35,018 nt of DNA from Chloroflexota bacterium (GTDB lineage Bacteria; Chloroflexota; Dehalococcoidia; Lucifugimonadales; JACPCL1), in contig JACPCL010000010.1 of the NCBI GenBank assembly GCA_016179765.1, positions 1 to 35,018 on the forward strand, given 5' to 3'. Positions 10,556 to 17,873 of the stretch are shown here, piece after piece; positions within the stretch are counted from its first letter, which is position 1; each line of letters begins with the position of its first letter. The notes beneath the pieces are model-generated. The model saw only the letters and a program-made list of their open reading frames with translations, had not been told where the DNA came from and did not search any database. The position numbers and the translations under genes were made by a program.

Positions 10556-11308
10556 CTACTCGTCGTCCTTCCAGAACCGCTCCTCCTGCACCTCAAAGCC
10601 CAGGGCCGCGCCCCTCACCTTCACGTCCTCAATCATCCCCGGATGGCCGCAAGCGTAGATCAGGGTGTCAATGGGCTTCAGGCCGAGCTTCGCGACGTAC
10701 TTTTCCAGCAGCGTGTTCACCCGGCCCCCCTCGCCTGTCCAGCCCTGGTTGCGCTCCTCCTTCGGGCGGCTGACGGTGGGAACGTAGGTGATGAAGCCGG
10801 GGTGGTTGCGGGCCATCTCCCCGAGCTCCTTGTCATAGGTCAGCTCGTCATGGTAGCTGGCCCCCTGCAGGACGAAGAACCGGTGGCCACGGCGGTTATC
10901 GTGCAGATAGCTGCGCAGGATGCTGACGTAGGGCACCACGCCCGTCACGGTAGAGAGCATCAGGTGGTTCACGTACTGGTCCTGCATGAGAAAGATGCCC
11001 TTGGCCCTGGGGCGCATGCTCACCCGCTCGCCCGTACCCATCCTGTGCAGGATAGGGGTAAGGTTGCCGTCTGGCGGCGGAACCAGCTCTATGAACAGCT
11101 CAACCTCTGGCTCGTAGGGCGAGGAGACGATGGAGTAGGCGCGCTCCAGGCCGTCCACGCCGATGGTGCAATACTGACCGGGCTTGAACTTGAAAGGCAC
11201 CTCTGGCCTCAGCCATATCTTCCACAGGTCGTGGGTAACGTCTACCCGACGGGAGATGGTGGCCAGGGGCAGCTTGGGAGGCGCCTTAGGCGATGGCGTC
11301 GTGGTCAT
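10556..11308 (-). CDS. fpr: Ferredoxin-NADP(+) reductase-like FAD oxidoreductase
   Basis: The 250-residue protein has the two-domain ferredoxin-NADP reductase plan. An FAD-binding barrel carries RAYSIVSSP (56-64). An NAD(P)-binding domain has TGVVPYVSILRS in place of the usual TGIAPF, and the ACGHPGMIEDVK motif near the C-terminus. The short acidic tail ending in RFWKDDE keeps the aromatic residue that stacks on FAD. It would exchange electrons between NADPH and ferredoxin or flavodoxin. It is the last gene of the minus-strand redox operon, 107 bases after the NuoG-like gene. TTGGAGGAAC precedes the ATG. Its placement suggests that it links the NADH-oxidising complex to the NADPH or ferredoxin pool. 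Confidence 0.92.
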   Translation of the reverse strand: MTTTPSPKAPPKLPLATISRRVDVTHDLWKIWLRPEVPFKFKPGQYCTIGVDGLERAYSIVSSPYEPEVELFIELVPPPDGNLTPILHRMGTGERVSMRPRAKGIFLMQDQYVNHLMLSTVTGVVPYVSILRSYLHDNRRGHRFFVLQGASYHDELTYDKELGEMARNHPGFITYVPTVSRPKEERNQGWTGEGGRVNTLLEKYVAKLGLKPIDTLIYACGHPGMIEDVKVRGAALGFEVQEERFWKDDE

Positions 11309-11415
11309 GTTCCTCCAATCGTGAAAAAAATTGCGAGGTATCCTATCAATTTTGACAGGGTTTCTCCCCCGTGAGAAGGGCTACAGACCCTATGGGAGCG
11401 TTTTTCAGGAATTAT

Positions 11416-14295
11416 TTAGGTAGCCTTTTCCAGCTTCACCGCCCGTACTGCAAGGAGCGGCGCCTTGGCCATGGGGTCAGGGTCTTCGCTAGCCTGTAGG
11501 CGCGTCGCCATCTCTCCGAAGAGGGTGGTCATAGATACCACGCCCTGGTGCTGCCCTTCCCGCACCTCAACTGCCCCTCGGATGCGCCCCGATGCCCATA
11601 CCACCTCCACCATGTCCCCAGCCTTCAGACCGAGGGCCGCCGCATCTGCGGGGTGGACCTCCACCCGCTCCTCCCGCTGGATATGGTTCACGCCGCCGAT
11701 GCGCTCCACCGAAACGTCACGGTCATGTTGGGCCAGTACGCGCCCGGGGGCGAAGAGCAGCGGGTACGCTGGCGATACTCTAAGAGAGGAAGCCGGGACG
11801 CTGACGGGCATAAGCCGCGCCTTGCCGCTGGGAAAACCGCTGCCGTAGAGCACCGCCATCCCGGACGAATCCGTTCCTAGACAAGGCCACTGGAGGCCTC
11901 TAGATACCCTGTCCGAGTGCGCAAGCTGGGTCGGCAGGGGGTTCTTGGGGTCCGGACGCAGGGTAAAGGCCATCTCCCGTATGAGCCGCTGGTGGGAGAC
12001 CCCTGCGTAGATAGGCGAGACCGACGCAATCTCCTCAAACACCTGAGCCGGGGAAGAGAAGCCAAAGCCTCTGGCGTCCATGCCTTGAGCAAGCTGGCAC
12101 ACCACCTGCCAGACAGGCCGCGCCTCCATCCCGCGGGGCGCCAGGGCCCTGCTGGAAAGCTGCACCCGGCGCTCCAGGTTGGTGTAGGTGCCCTCCTCCT
12201 CTGCAAAGGTGGCAGCCGGCAGCACCACGTGGGCGCGCTGGGCGGCAGCCCCAAGGAAGCTGTCGCACACCACCAGGAACCCAAGGCGCTCTAACGCCTC
12301 GTACCCCTCATCCATCTCGCCGTTGGCATAGTTGTAGCTGTCGCCCAAGAGGAGCATGGCCTTCACTCTGCCCTCCCGCGCAGCGCGCAGGACCTGGGTC
12401 AGCCCCAGGCCCGCTTCCGTAGGCAGCTTGATGCCCCACCTGTTTTCAACGGCCTGCCGGGCGACGTCGTCGCTCACACGCTGGTAGCCGGGCAGCAGGT
12501 CGGGCGTCGCGCCAACGTCGACGGCGCCCTGCTCGTTGGCGCCACGCCGCAAGGCATACAGGCCGGTAGACGGCCTACCCAGGTTGCCCGTGGCCAGGGC
12601 CAGGTTCGCCAGGGCGTGCACCTGGGCTGCCTGCTCCTCCAGGGTTGCGTTGTCCAGGGCGTAGGCAATGGCCCCGGTCTCCGCCGTGGCGAAGGTGTGG
12701 GCCGCTTCACTGATCCGCTCCGCCGGAACGCCAGTGACCTCGGCGACCTTTGCCAGGGGGAAGTCCCCCAGAGATACCCGGAGCTCCTCCAACCCCTGTG
12801 CCTTCTCCCGGATGAACTCCTTATCCTCCAGCCCCTGGTCCAGGATGGCACGGAGCAAGCCTGCCAGGAGGATCAAGGTCGTGCCGGGCCGCGGTCGCAG
12901 CCACAGAGCGGCGTAGCGTGTCAGCTCCACTTCACGGCTGTCAATGACGATGAGTTGCGCACCCCTGCGGGTAGCGCGCTTGATGGGCACGCCCACCACG
13001 TTGTGCTCCTCGGTGATGTTGGCGTCCACCACCAGGATGCACCGGGCGCTCTCCAGTTCCCAGATACTGTTGGTGGAGGCGGCGTATCCAAGAGGGGCTT
13101 CCAGGGCGCGGGCCAGGGCAGGCCGGGTGTTGGAGTCCACGTCCACGTTGTTGCTGCCCATGACGGCCCGGGCGAACTTTTGCAGGAGATACGCCCCCTC
13201 GTTGTTGGTGCGCGCCGAAGCGATAGCCGCGAACTGCCCTCCCTGATACTTCGGCAATTGCTGGGCAAGAAAGGCCAACGCCTCCTCCCAGGAGGCGTCC
13301 TGAAGCTGGCCGTTGCGCCGGATGAGGGGGCGTTTGAGCCTCTCCTTATGGTTCACAAACTCCAGGCCAAACTTCCCCTTGAAACAGGCCTGGCCATGAT
13401 TGGCAGGGGCATGGAGCTCAGGGATGGCTCGGACCACCTTCTCTCGGCGGTTCACTTCCAGGTTCAACTGGCAACCGACGGAGCAGTGGGGGCAGACTGA
13501 CCGAGAGACGCGGGTTGCCTTGTCCCACTTGTGCTCCCGCTCCACCAGGGCGCCCACGGGGCACACGTCCAGGCAGGCACCGCAGAACTCGCACCCCGAC
13601 TCCAACAGCGAGGCGCCGCGCACCGTGCCCACCAACGCCTTGCCCGCCTTGTCCACAAACGTGATGGCGTTGTCGGCGCGCACCTCCTCGCAGACGCGCA
13701 CGCACCGCCCGCAGACGATGCACAGGTTGTAGTCCCGGTCGTAGAAGGGGTCGGCGACCTCTACCTCCAGCCCACGGGTCTTATAGGACAGGGGCGATAG
13801 CATCTCCATCCCCAGGAACCGGACGCTGTCCTTCAGTTCGCAACGCTCGTTTTTGGGGCAGAAGACGCACCGGTCGTTCACCGACACGTGACGAAGGCAC
13901 ACGTCCTGGGGGCCGCACAGCTCTATGCGATGGCAGGTGAGGCAACCATGGGGGTGCTCAGAGATAAGCATCTCCATGATACCCTTCTGGAGGTCGCGGA
14001 CCACATCCGTGGCGGTGCGCACCGTCAAGCCCTCCCGCACCGGCATGGTGCAGGAGGCAGAGGCTGGCCGGAGCTGCTTCTCCTTGACCTTCTGGCCATC
14101 CCTTTCCACCTCCACGTCCACCTCTTCCTGTACCATGCACATGCGACAAGCGGCGTAGGGCTTCATGCCGGGGTGATAGCATAGATACGGTACATAGACG
14201 CCAGCCTCTATAGCCGCCTCTAGTACCACGGAGCCGGGTCGGGCCTTCACCTCTTTGCCGTCTACGACGATGTTCACACGGTTGTCGGTGGTCAC
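11416..14295 (-). CDS. NuoG/formate-dehydrogenase-alpha-like iron-sulfur molybdopterin-type protein
   Basis: This 959-residue multi-cofactor protein has, in order: an N-terminal [2Fe-2S] domain (Cys39, 50, 53, 82); a NuoG-type cluster region (about 114-152, with CLTC and CVFCPKNERC); two ferredoxin-type [4Fe-4S] motifs (Cys192/195/198/202 and 235/238/241/245); a molybdopterin-oxidoreductase [4Fe-4S] motif (Cys268/271/275/304); a long molybdopterin-type domain; and a C-terminal dinucleotide-binding domain (about 840-950). The layout matches the alpha subunit of soluble NAD-dependent formate dehydrogenases. However, the stretch that should hold the metal-binding Cys or Sec and its His reads SNNVDVDSNTRPALARAL. 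There is no Cys between 305 and 418 and no in-frame TGA. Formate oxidation is therefore doubtful, and the protein may be an electron-wiring subunit. The start is GTG with AAGGA nine bases upstream. Confidence 0.88.
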   Translation of the reverse strand: MTTDNRVNIVVDGKEVKARPGSVVLEAAIEAGVYVPYLCYHPGMKPYAACRMCMVQEEVDVEVERDGQKVKEKQLRPASASCTMPVREGLTVRTATDVVRDLQKGIMEMLISEHPHGCLTCHRIELCGPQDVCLRHVSVNDRCVFCPKNERCELKDSVRFLGMEMLSPLSYKTRGLEVEVADPFYDRDYNLCIVCGRCVRVCEEVRADNAITFVDKAGKALVGTVRGASLLESGCEFCGACLDVCPVGALVEREHKWDKATRVSRSVCPHCSVGCQLNLEVNRREKVVRAIPELHAPANHGQACFKGKFGLEFVNHKERLKRPLIRRNGQLQDASWEEALAFLAQQLPKYQGGQFAAIASARTNNEGAYLLQKFARAVMGSNNVDVDSNTRPALARALEAPLGYAASTNSIWELESARCILVVDANITEEHNVVGVPIKRATRRGAQLIVIDSREVELTRYAALWLRPRPGTTLILLAGLLRAILDQGLEDKEFIREKAQGLEELRVSLGDFPLAKVAEVTGVPAERISEAAHTFATAETGAIAYALDNATLEEQAAQVHALANLALATGNLGRPSTGLYALRRGANEQGAVDVGATPDLLPGYQRVSDDVARQAVENRWGIKLPTEAGLGLTQVLRAAREGRVKAMLLLGDSYNYANGEMDEGYEALERLGFLVVCDSFLGAAAQRAHVVLPAATFAEEEGTYTNLERRVQLSSRALAPRGMEARPVWQVVCQLAQGMDARGFGFSSPAQVFEEIASVSPIYAGVSHQRLIREMAFTLRPDPKNPLPTQLAHSDRVSRGLQWPCLGTDSSGMAVLYGSGFPSGKARLMPVSVPASSLRVSPAYPLLFAPGRVLAQHDRDVSVERIGGVNHIQREERVEVHPADAAALGLKAGDMVEVVWASGRIRGAVEVREGQHQGVVSMTTLFGEMATRLQASEDPDPMAKAPLLAVRAVKLEKAT

Positions 14296-14363
14296 TGCGA
14301 TGCGTCCTTAGCTCATCAATGGGCGGGAGAAAGCACGCCGTTCTTTGGTTGCCCGCATTGGCC

Positions 14364-15035
14364 TTAAGCTGTCCCCCGGGAGAGGGCGAGAATGGTATCC
14401 ACGGCCACCTCTGGACTGACCTTTGCCGTGTTGAGCACCAGGTCATACAGCCTCAGATCCTCCATGTCTACATGAAAGTACCGCTTCAGATAGGCTTTAC
14501 GCTGCCCGTCTATCCTGGCAATCATGGCCCTGGCGTCCTCCTCCCTGCTCATGAGGTTCCGAGCCGTGATACGCTTGACGCGCACGTCCAGGGGGGCGGT
14601 GATGAAGACGTGGAAGGCCGACTCATGCTGGTTCAGCATGACCTGGGTGCCCTTCGTAGTGAATACCACGCTGGCATCGGTGGCCAGGTCGTGGACTATC
14701 TCCTCCAGCGCCTTCACATATTCGTGGGTGTCTGTGGGCTTGGGGAGGTGATCGTAATAAGCCGCCAGCCCTATGACACCTATCTGGCCTGGGGGGCCTG
14801 CAACCAGCGCCCACGGATTCTGCAAATGGCGCCCCAGGGCTTCCAGGATGCGCTCCCGTCGCGTGGTAGGCACCTGCTCCAGCTCCTCCACCTCCTCCAC
14901 GGGCATGTTAAGCCGCTTGGCCGTCTCCTCCAGTACCTGGCGATCCATCACGCGCACCCCCAGGCGGTCCGCCGCACGGCGAGCGATCTCGCTGGTAAAG
15001 CTGCCAGAATGTCCCCGAATCGTAATAACCGGCAT
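14364..15035 (-). CDS. Cytidylate kinase-like family protein
   Basis: The 223-residue product begins MPVITIRGHSGSFTSEIARR, an altered P-loop of the Cytidylate_kin2 type (usual form near RQYGSGG). Family-like features follow: RVMDRQVLEETAKRL, a FTTKGTQVML strand, the HVFITAPLDVRVKRI segment and a lid-like RDEED variant (MSREEDARAMI). Family members are presumed nucleoside-monophosphate kinases, but most are uncharacterised and this P-loop lacks the usual Lys. The start at 15035 has GGGAGGTGG about seven bases upstream; an upstream in-frame start is rejected. It sits between the NuoF-like (38 bases) and NuoG-like (68 bases) genes on the same strand, an unexpected place for a nucleotide kinase. 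Confidence 0.82.
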   Translation of the reverse strand: MPVITIRGHSGSFTSEIARRAADRLGVRVMDRQVLEETAKRLNMPVEEVEELEQVPTTRRERILEALGRHLQNPWALVAGPPGQIGVIGLAAYYDHLPKPTDTHEYVKALEEIVHDLATDASVVFTTKGTQVMLNQHESAFHVFITAPLDVRVKRITARNLMSREEDARAMIARIDGQRKAYLKRYFHVDMEDLRLYDLVLNTAKVSPEVAVDTILALSRGTA

Positions 15036-15073
15036 CGTCGCCACCTCCCACCATGAATGTTCCGGTTTACATT

Positions 15074-16843
15074 CTACCGCCTGGCGCGCTGGGGCGTAAG
15101 GTACTCGCCGTTGCAGACTCCCGCGGGACACCGCTTTGACTCAATGTGGGCCTTGAACTCATCTCCGAAGAAACGTAGCGCCGACCGAACAGGATTGAAA
15201 CCGAGCTGTCCGTGGCCGCACAGGGAGCCTGCCGCCATGCTGGCCCCTACGCGCTCCAGGAGCGGCAGGTCAATGGATTCGCCCTGGAAGCGGCAGATGC
15301 GCTCCAGGACCTCCATCATGTGGGTCATGCCCGTACGGCAAGGGAAGCACTTGCCGCAAGACTCAAACTGGCAGAAGGTCATCAGCACACGGGTCAAGTC
15401 CACCGCACACGTCGTTTCATCGGCAACGATGATGCCACCGGAGCCCAGGATCGCCCCGGCCCTGGCCATGGCGTCAAAGTCCAGGGGCACATCTAGCTGG
15501 TCCCCACCCAGGACACCGCCCAGGGGACCGCCGGTCTGCAACAGCTTGATCTTCTTGCCGCCGGGCGCGCCGCCCGCCAGCCCCTCCAGTGCCTGGTGCA
15601 GGGTCATGCCCATGGGCACCTCCATCATCCCCGGGCGGCGAATGGCTCCGGTGAGGCAGAGGATGGCCGTGCCCTTGGAGCGCTCGGTGCCCACGCCCGA
15701 GAAAACAGTGGGGCCTTTGGCAACGATCTCAGGAACATAAGCCAGGGTCTTGACGTTGTTGATATTGCTGGGCTTGCCCCAAACGCCGTAGGCCGCCGGG
15801 AAGGGAGGACGGAAACGCGGCATGGACCGCTTGCCCTCAATGGCCTCCATCAAGGCCGTCTCCTCCCCCGCCACGTAGGACTCGCCCACCAGAGAGACCT
15901 CCGCGTTGAAGGTGAAGCTGCTGCCCAGGATGTTCTTGCCCAAAAGCCCCAGCCCGTAGGCGTCCCGTACCGCAGCCTTGGCCCGCTCCACCGGGCCCTC
16001 ATGCCCGTGGCGGATGAAGATGACGCCGTTGGAGGCGCCGGTGGTGTAGCCCGCCAGGATCATGCCCTCCACCAGTGTGTGGGGGTCGCTCTCCAGAATA
16101 CCTTTGTCGTTGAAGGCGCCGGGGTCGCCCTCCTCGCAGTTGCACAGGATATACTTTACCGGCCCTGGCGATCCCATGAGGAATCGCCACTTGGTGCCCG
16201 TGGGAAAGGCCGCTCCGCCCCTGCCGCGCAGCCCCGAGGCCCCCACCATCTCTTGCACCTGCTGGGGCGTCATGCCGGAGAGCGCCCTGTCCAGCCCGGC
16301 GTAGCCGCCCGTGGCAATGTATTCGTGCACATCGGCGGGGTCAATGTGGCCGGCGTTGCGCAGGGCGATACGCACCTGGCCCTTCATCATCTCCAGCGCT
16401 TCCAGCGTGAGAACATCTCCAGATACGGTAGCCCCATCGCCGCTAACGGCAAGGGCCCGCTCCCAGACCGGCTGCCCCCTCACCAGATGGGCCTCCACCA
16501 GCCCAGACGCCTCTTCCGGAGAGACGTTGCCATAGAACACACGAGGCCCACCCGGCCACTGCAAGTCCACCAGCGGCTCGGCGTAGCACAGCCCCAGGCA
16601 GCCCACCTGGCTCACCGTAGCGTCCAGGCTCCGGGCCCTTGCAGCCTCCCGAAACGCATCCGCCACCTCCAGGCCGCCGGCGGCCTGCCCGCACAGGGCC
16701 GTCCCAATGCGGACGCGAGGCTTGCCCGCCAGCGCCTGCTGGCGGGCCGTGGCCTGCTGCTTCAGAGATTCGTAAGCTTGTGTCATGCGAGAAAAGAAGG
16801 TAGGAGCTCCAAAGAGCCACTCGCGGCCTCGCCACAAGATCAT
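15074..16843 (-). CDS. NuoF/HydB-like NADH-binding subunit with N-terminal thioredoxin-like [2Fe-2S] domain
   Basis: The protein combines a thioredoxin-like iron-sulfur domain (Cys51, GCLGLC at 81-86), the FMN- and NADH-binding fold with GLRGRGGAAFPTGTKW (204-219), an SLBB domain and a C-terminal [4Fe-4S] motif (SCGKCFPCRTG and SLCGHGQ). It would accept a hydride from NADH and feed single electrons to the neighbouring iron-sulfur subunits. Unlike many HydB proteins it ends soon after RCPAGVC, without an extra ferredoxin domain. The ATG at 16843 overlaps the NuoE-like stop as ATGA, which favours coupled translation. The alternative start at 16786 begins nearer the domain, but neither site has a clear Shine-Dalgarno. 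Confidence 0.93.
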   Translation of the reverse strand: MILWRGREWLFGAPTFFSRMTQAYESLKQQATARQQALAGKPRVRIGTALCGQAAGGLEVADAFREAARARSLDATVSQVGCLGLCYAEPLVDLQWPGGPRVFYGNVSPEEASGLVEAHLVRGQPVWERALAVSGDGATVSGDVLTLEALEMMKGQVRIALRNAGHIDPADVHEYIATGGYAGLDRALSGMTPQQVQEMVGASGLRGRGGAAFPTGTKWRFLMGSPGPVKYILCNCEEGDPGAFNDKGILESDPHTLVEGMILAGYTTGASNGVIFIRHGHEGPVERAKAAVRDAYGLGLLGKNILGSSFTFNAEVSLVGESYVAGEETALMEAIEGKRSMPRFRPPFPAAYGVWGKPSNINNVKTLAYVPEIVAKGPTVFSGVGTERSKGTAILCLTGAIRRPGMMEVPMGMTLHQALEGLAGGAPGGKKIKLLQTGGPLGGVLGGDQLDVPLDFDAMARAGAILGSGGIIVADETTCAVDLTRVLMTFCQFESCGKCFPCRTGMTHMMEVLERICRFQGESIDLPLLERVGASMAAGSLCGHGQLGFNPVRSALRFFGDEFKAHIESKRCPAGVCNGEYLTPQRARR

Positions 16844-17337
16844 TGAAGGCTACGGTTGCCCTTCATTCCGACAACCCCGGACAGGCGCTTCCCCGCCTCT
16901 TGAGGCGTCAGCCGGCCCACCAGGTGATGGTCAAGAGACATCACCGGCCCCTGGGCGCACGCCCCCAGACAGGTGTTGAACTTGAGGGTCACCCGTTTGT
17001 CTGGGGTATCCCCTTCGGTGTTAAGGCCCAAAGTGGCCAGAACCTCTTTCATGACGGCGGGTGCGCCCATCAGGTGGCAGGTCGGCCCCCAGCACACCTC
17101 TACCACGTGCTCGCATGGCGGCTCAAAGCGAAAGTTGGGGTAGAATGACGCCACGCCCCAGACGTCGTTGACGGTGGTGTGGGTGAGATGAGCGACCTCT
17201 TCTATGGCTTCGGGGGGGATATAGCCCAGGGCATCTTCAAGGGTTAGCAGGGAGGAGAGAACGGTGACGGCGCCGTTGCCGTGGCTTTCCAGGGCCTTGC
17301 GTATGGTAGCGTTGAGAGTGTCACCGCGAGGCTGCAC
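16840..17337 (-). CDS. NuoE-like [2Fe-2S] subunit
   Basis: This 165-residue protein has the NuoE/24-kDa fold. A helical N-terminal half contains LEDALGYIPPEAIEEVA. A thioredoxin-like half ligates a [2Fe-2S] cluster through Cys82 and Cys87 (VCWGPTC) and Cys123 and Cys127 (NTCLGAC). In complex I, Hox hydrogenases and NAD-dependent formate dehydrogenases this subunit pairs with NuoF. It is the first gene of a five-gene minus-strand cluster. It starts at GTG with a GGAG box and ends in a 4-base overlap with the NuoF-like gene. No membrane subunits of complex I are present, so the complex is expected to be soluble. Confidence 0.95.
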   Translation of the reverse strand: MQPRGDTLNATIRKALESHGNGAVTVLSSLLTLEDALGYIPPEAIEEVAHLTHTTVNDVWGVASFYPNFRFEPPCEHVVEVCWGPTCHLMGAPAVMKEVLATLGLNTEGDTPDKRVTLKFNTCLGACAQGPVMSLDHHLVGRLTPQEAGKRLSGVVGMKGNRSLQ

Positions 17338-17362
17338 GGGTTGCTCCGATTAGGTGCAAAGG

Positions 17363-17384
17363 ATTGTAAGTGAATGGTATCACA
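17363..17384 (-). promoter_or_regulatory. Candidate promoter -10 with CRP/FNR-like palindrome upstream of the redox operon
   Basis: On the minus strand TACAAT (17368-17363) is a good -10 about 26 bases before the GTG start. Directly upstream lies the interrupted palindrome TGTGATACCATTCACT (17384-17369). This matches the TGTGA-N6-TCACA consensus of CRP-family regulators at 9 of 10 half-site positions. It overlaps the -10/-35 spacer, where binding would repress rather than activate. No convincing -35 is seen. Confidence 0.45.
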
Positions 17385-17777
17385 ATCTCTGAAGGCCATT
17401 CAACACAAGGCCTGTCCCGTCGCCGTTTGTTTGTGCGTGTTGTTCACTTCTTCCGGCTAAGGTCGGGAGTAGCTGATCCCGAGTCGGATCCTGGTGAGCT
17501 TCTGGTACATCGCCAAGCCTTTTTAGAATGGCAATTCGTTCTTCTCTTGCAACGTTGTCACGACTTCAGACGACAACCTTCCACTACGAGACGATTCACA
17601 GATGGAAGCGGGCAAGACCTCTTGTGGCTATCGGCTTCCTTCTTCCTTTGACATGAAAGGCGCGTGACGTCCCTATGCTTCACGTGGGCATATCTTGCTA
17701 TCGTATTGATAGTGGAATAAATAGAGCATTATCGTTACGTTTATGACGTATATAAGGCATAAAGAGAAAAGAATCCG
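17385..17777. other. Non-coding divergent intergenic region
   Basis: This AT-richer stretch between the NuoE-like gene and the first binding-protein gene holds no open frame I trust. A short plus-strand frame at 17370-17651 lacks a ribosome site and any family resemblance. The right part (17690-17777) is AT-rich. It carries two short motifs, at 17690-17702 and 17728-17738, that recur upstream of the fifth binding-protein gene. Confidence 0.55.
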
Positions 17778-17805
17778 TTGACATTCGCAAAACGTATAGT
17801 ATAAA
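17778..17805 (+). promoter_or_regulatory. Promoter of binding-protein gene 1
   Basis: TTGACA (17778-17783), 16 bases and TATAAA (17800-17805) form a near-consensus housekeeping promoter, 69 bases before the ATG at 17874. The leader of this copy differs from that of copies 2-4 but can form its own hairpin (CCACCTC at 17816-17822 against GGAGTTGG at 17831-17838). Confidence 0.75.
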
Positions 17806-17873
17806 CTGCTGTGGGCCACCTCTCGCCTGGGGAGTTGGTCGTGCAGGAGTCCAGTTCGTTGGAGGGTGCTTTC

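Noticed and set aside
17370-17651. A 93-residue plus-strand frame, and a minus-strand stretch without a start, in the gap before binding-protein gene 1
   Set aside because: Neither has a ribosome site, a start in the right place or a recognisable family pattern. The region is treated as intergenic.
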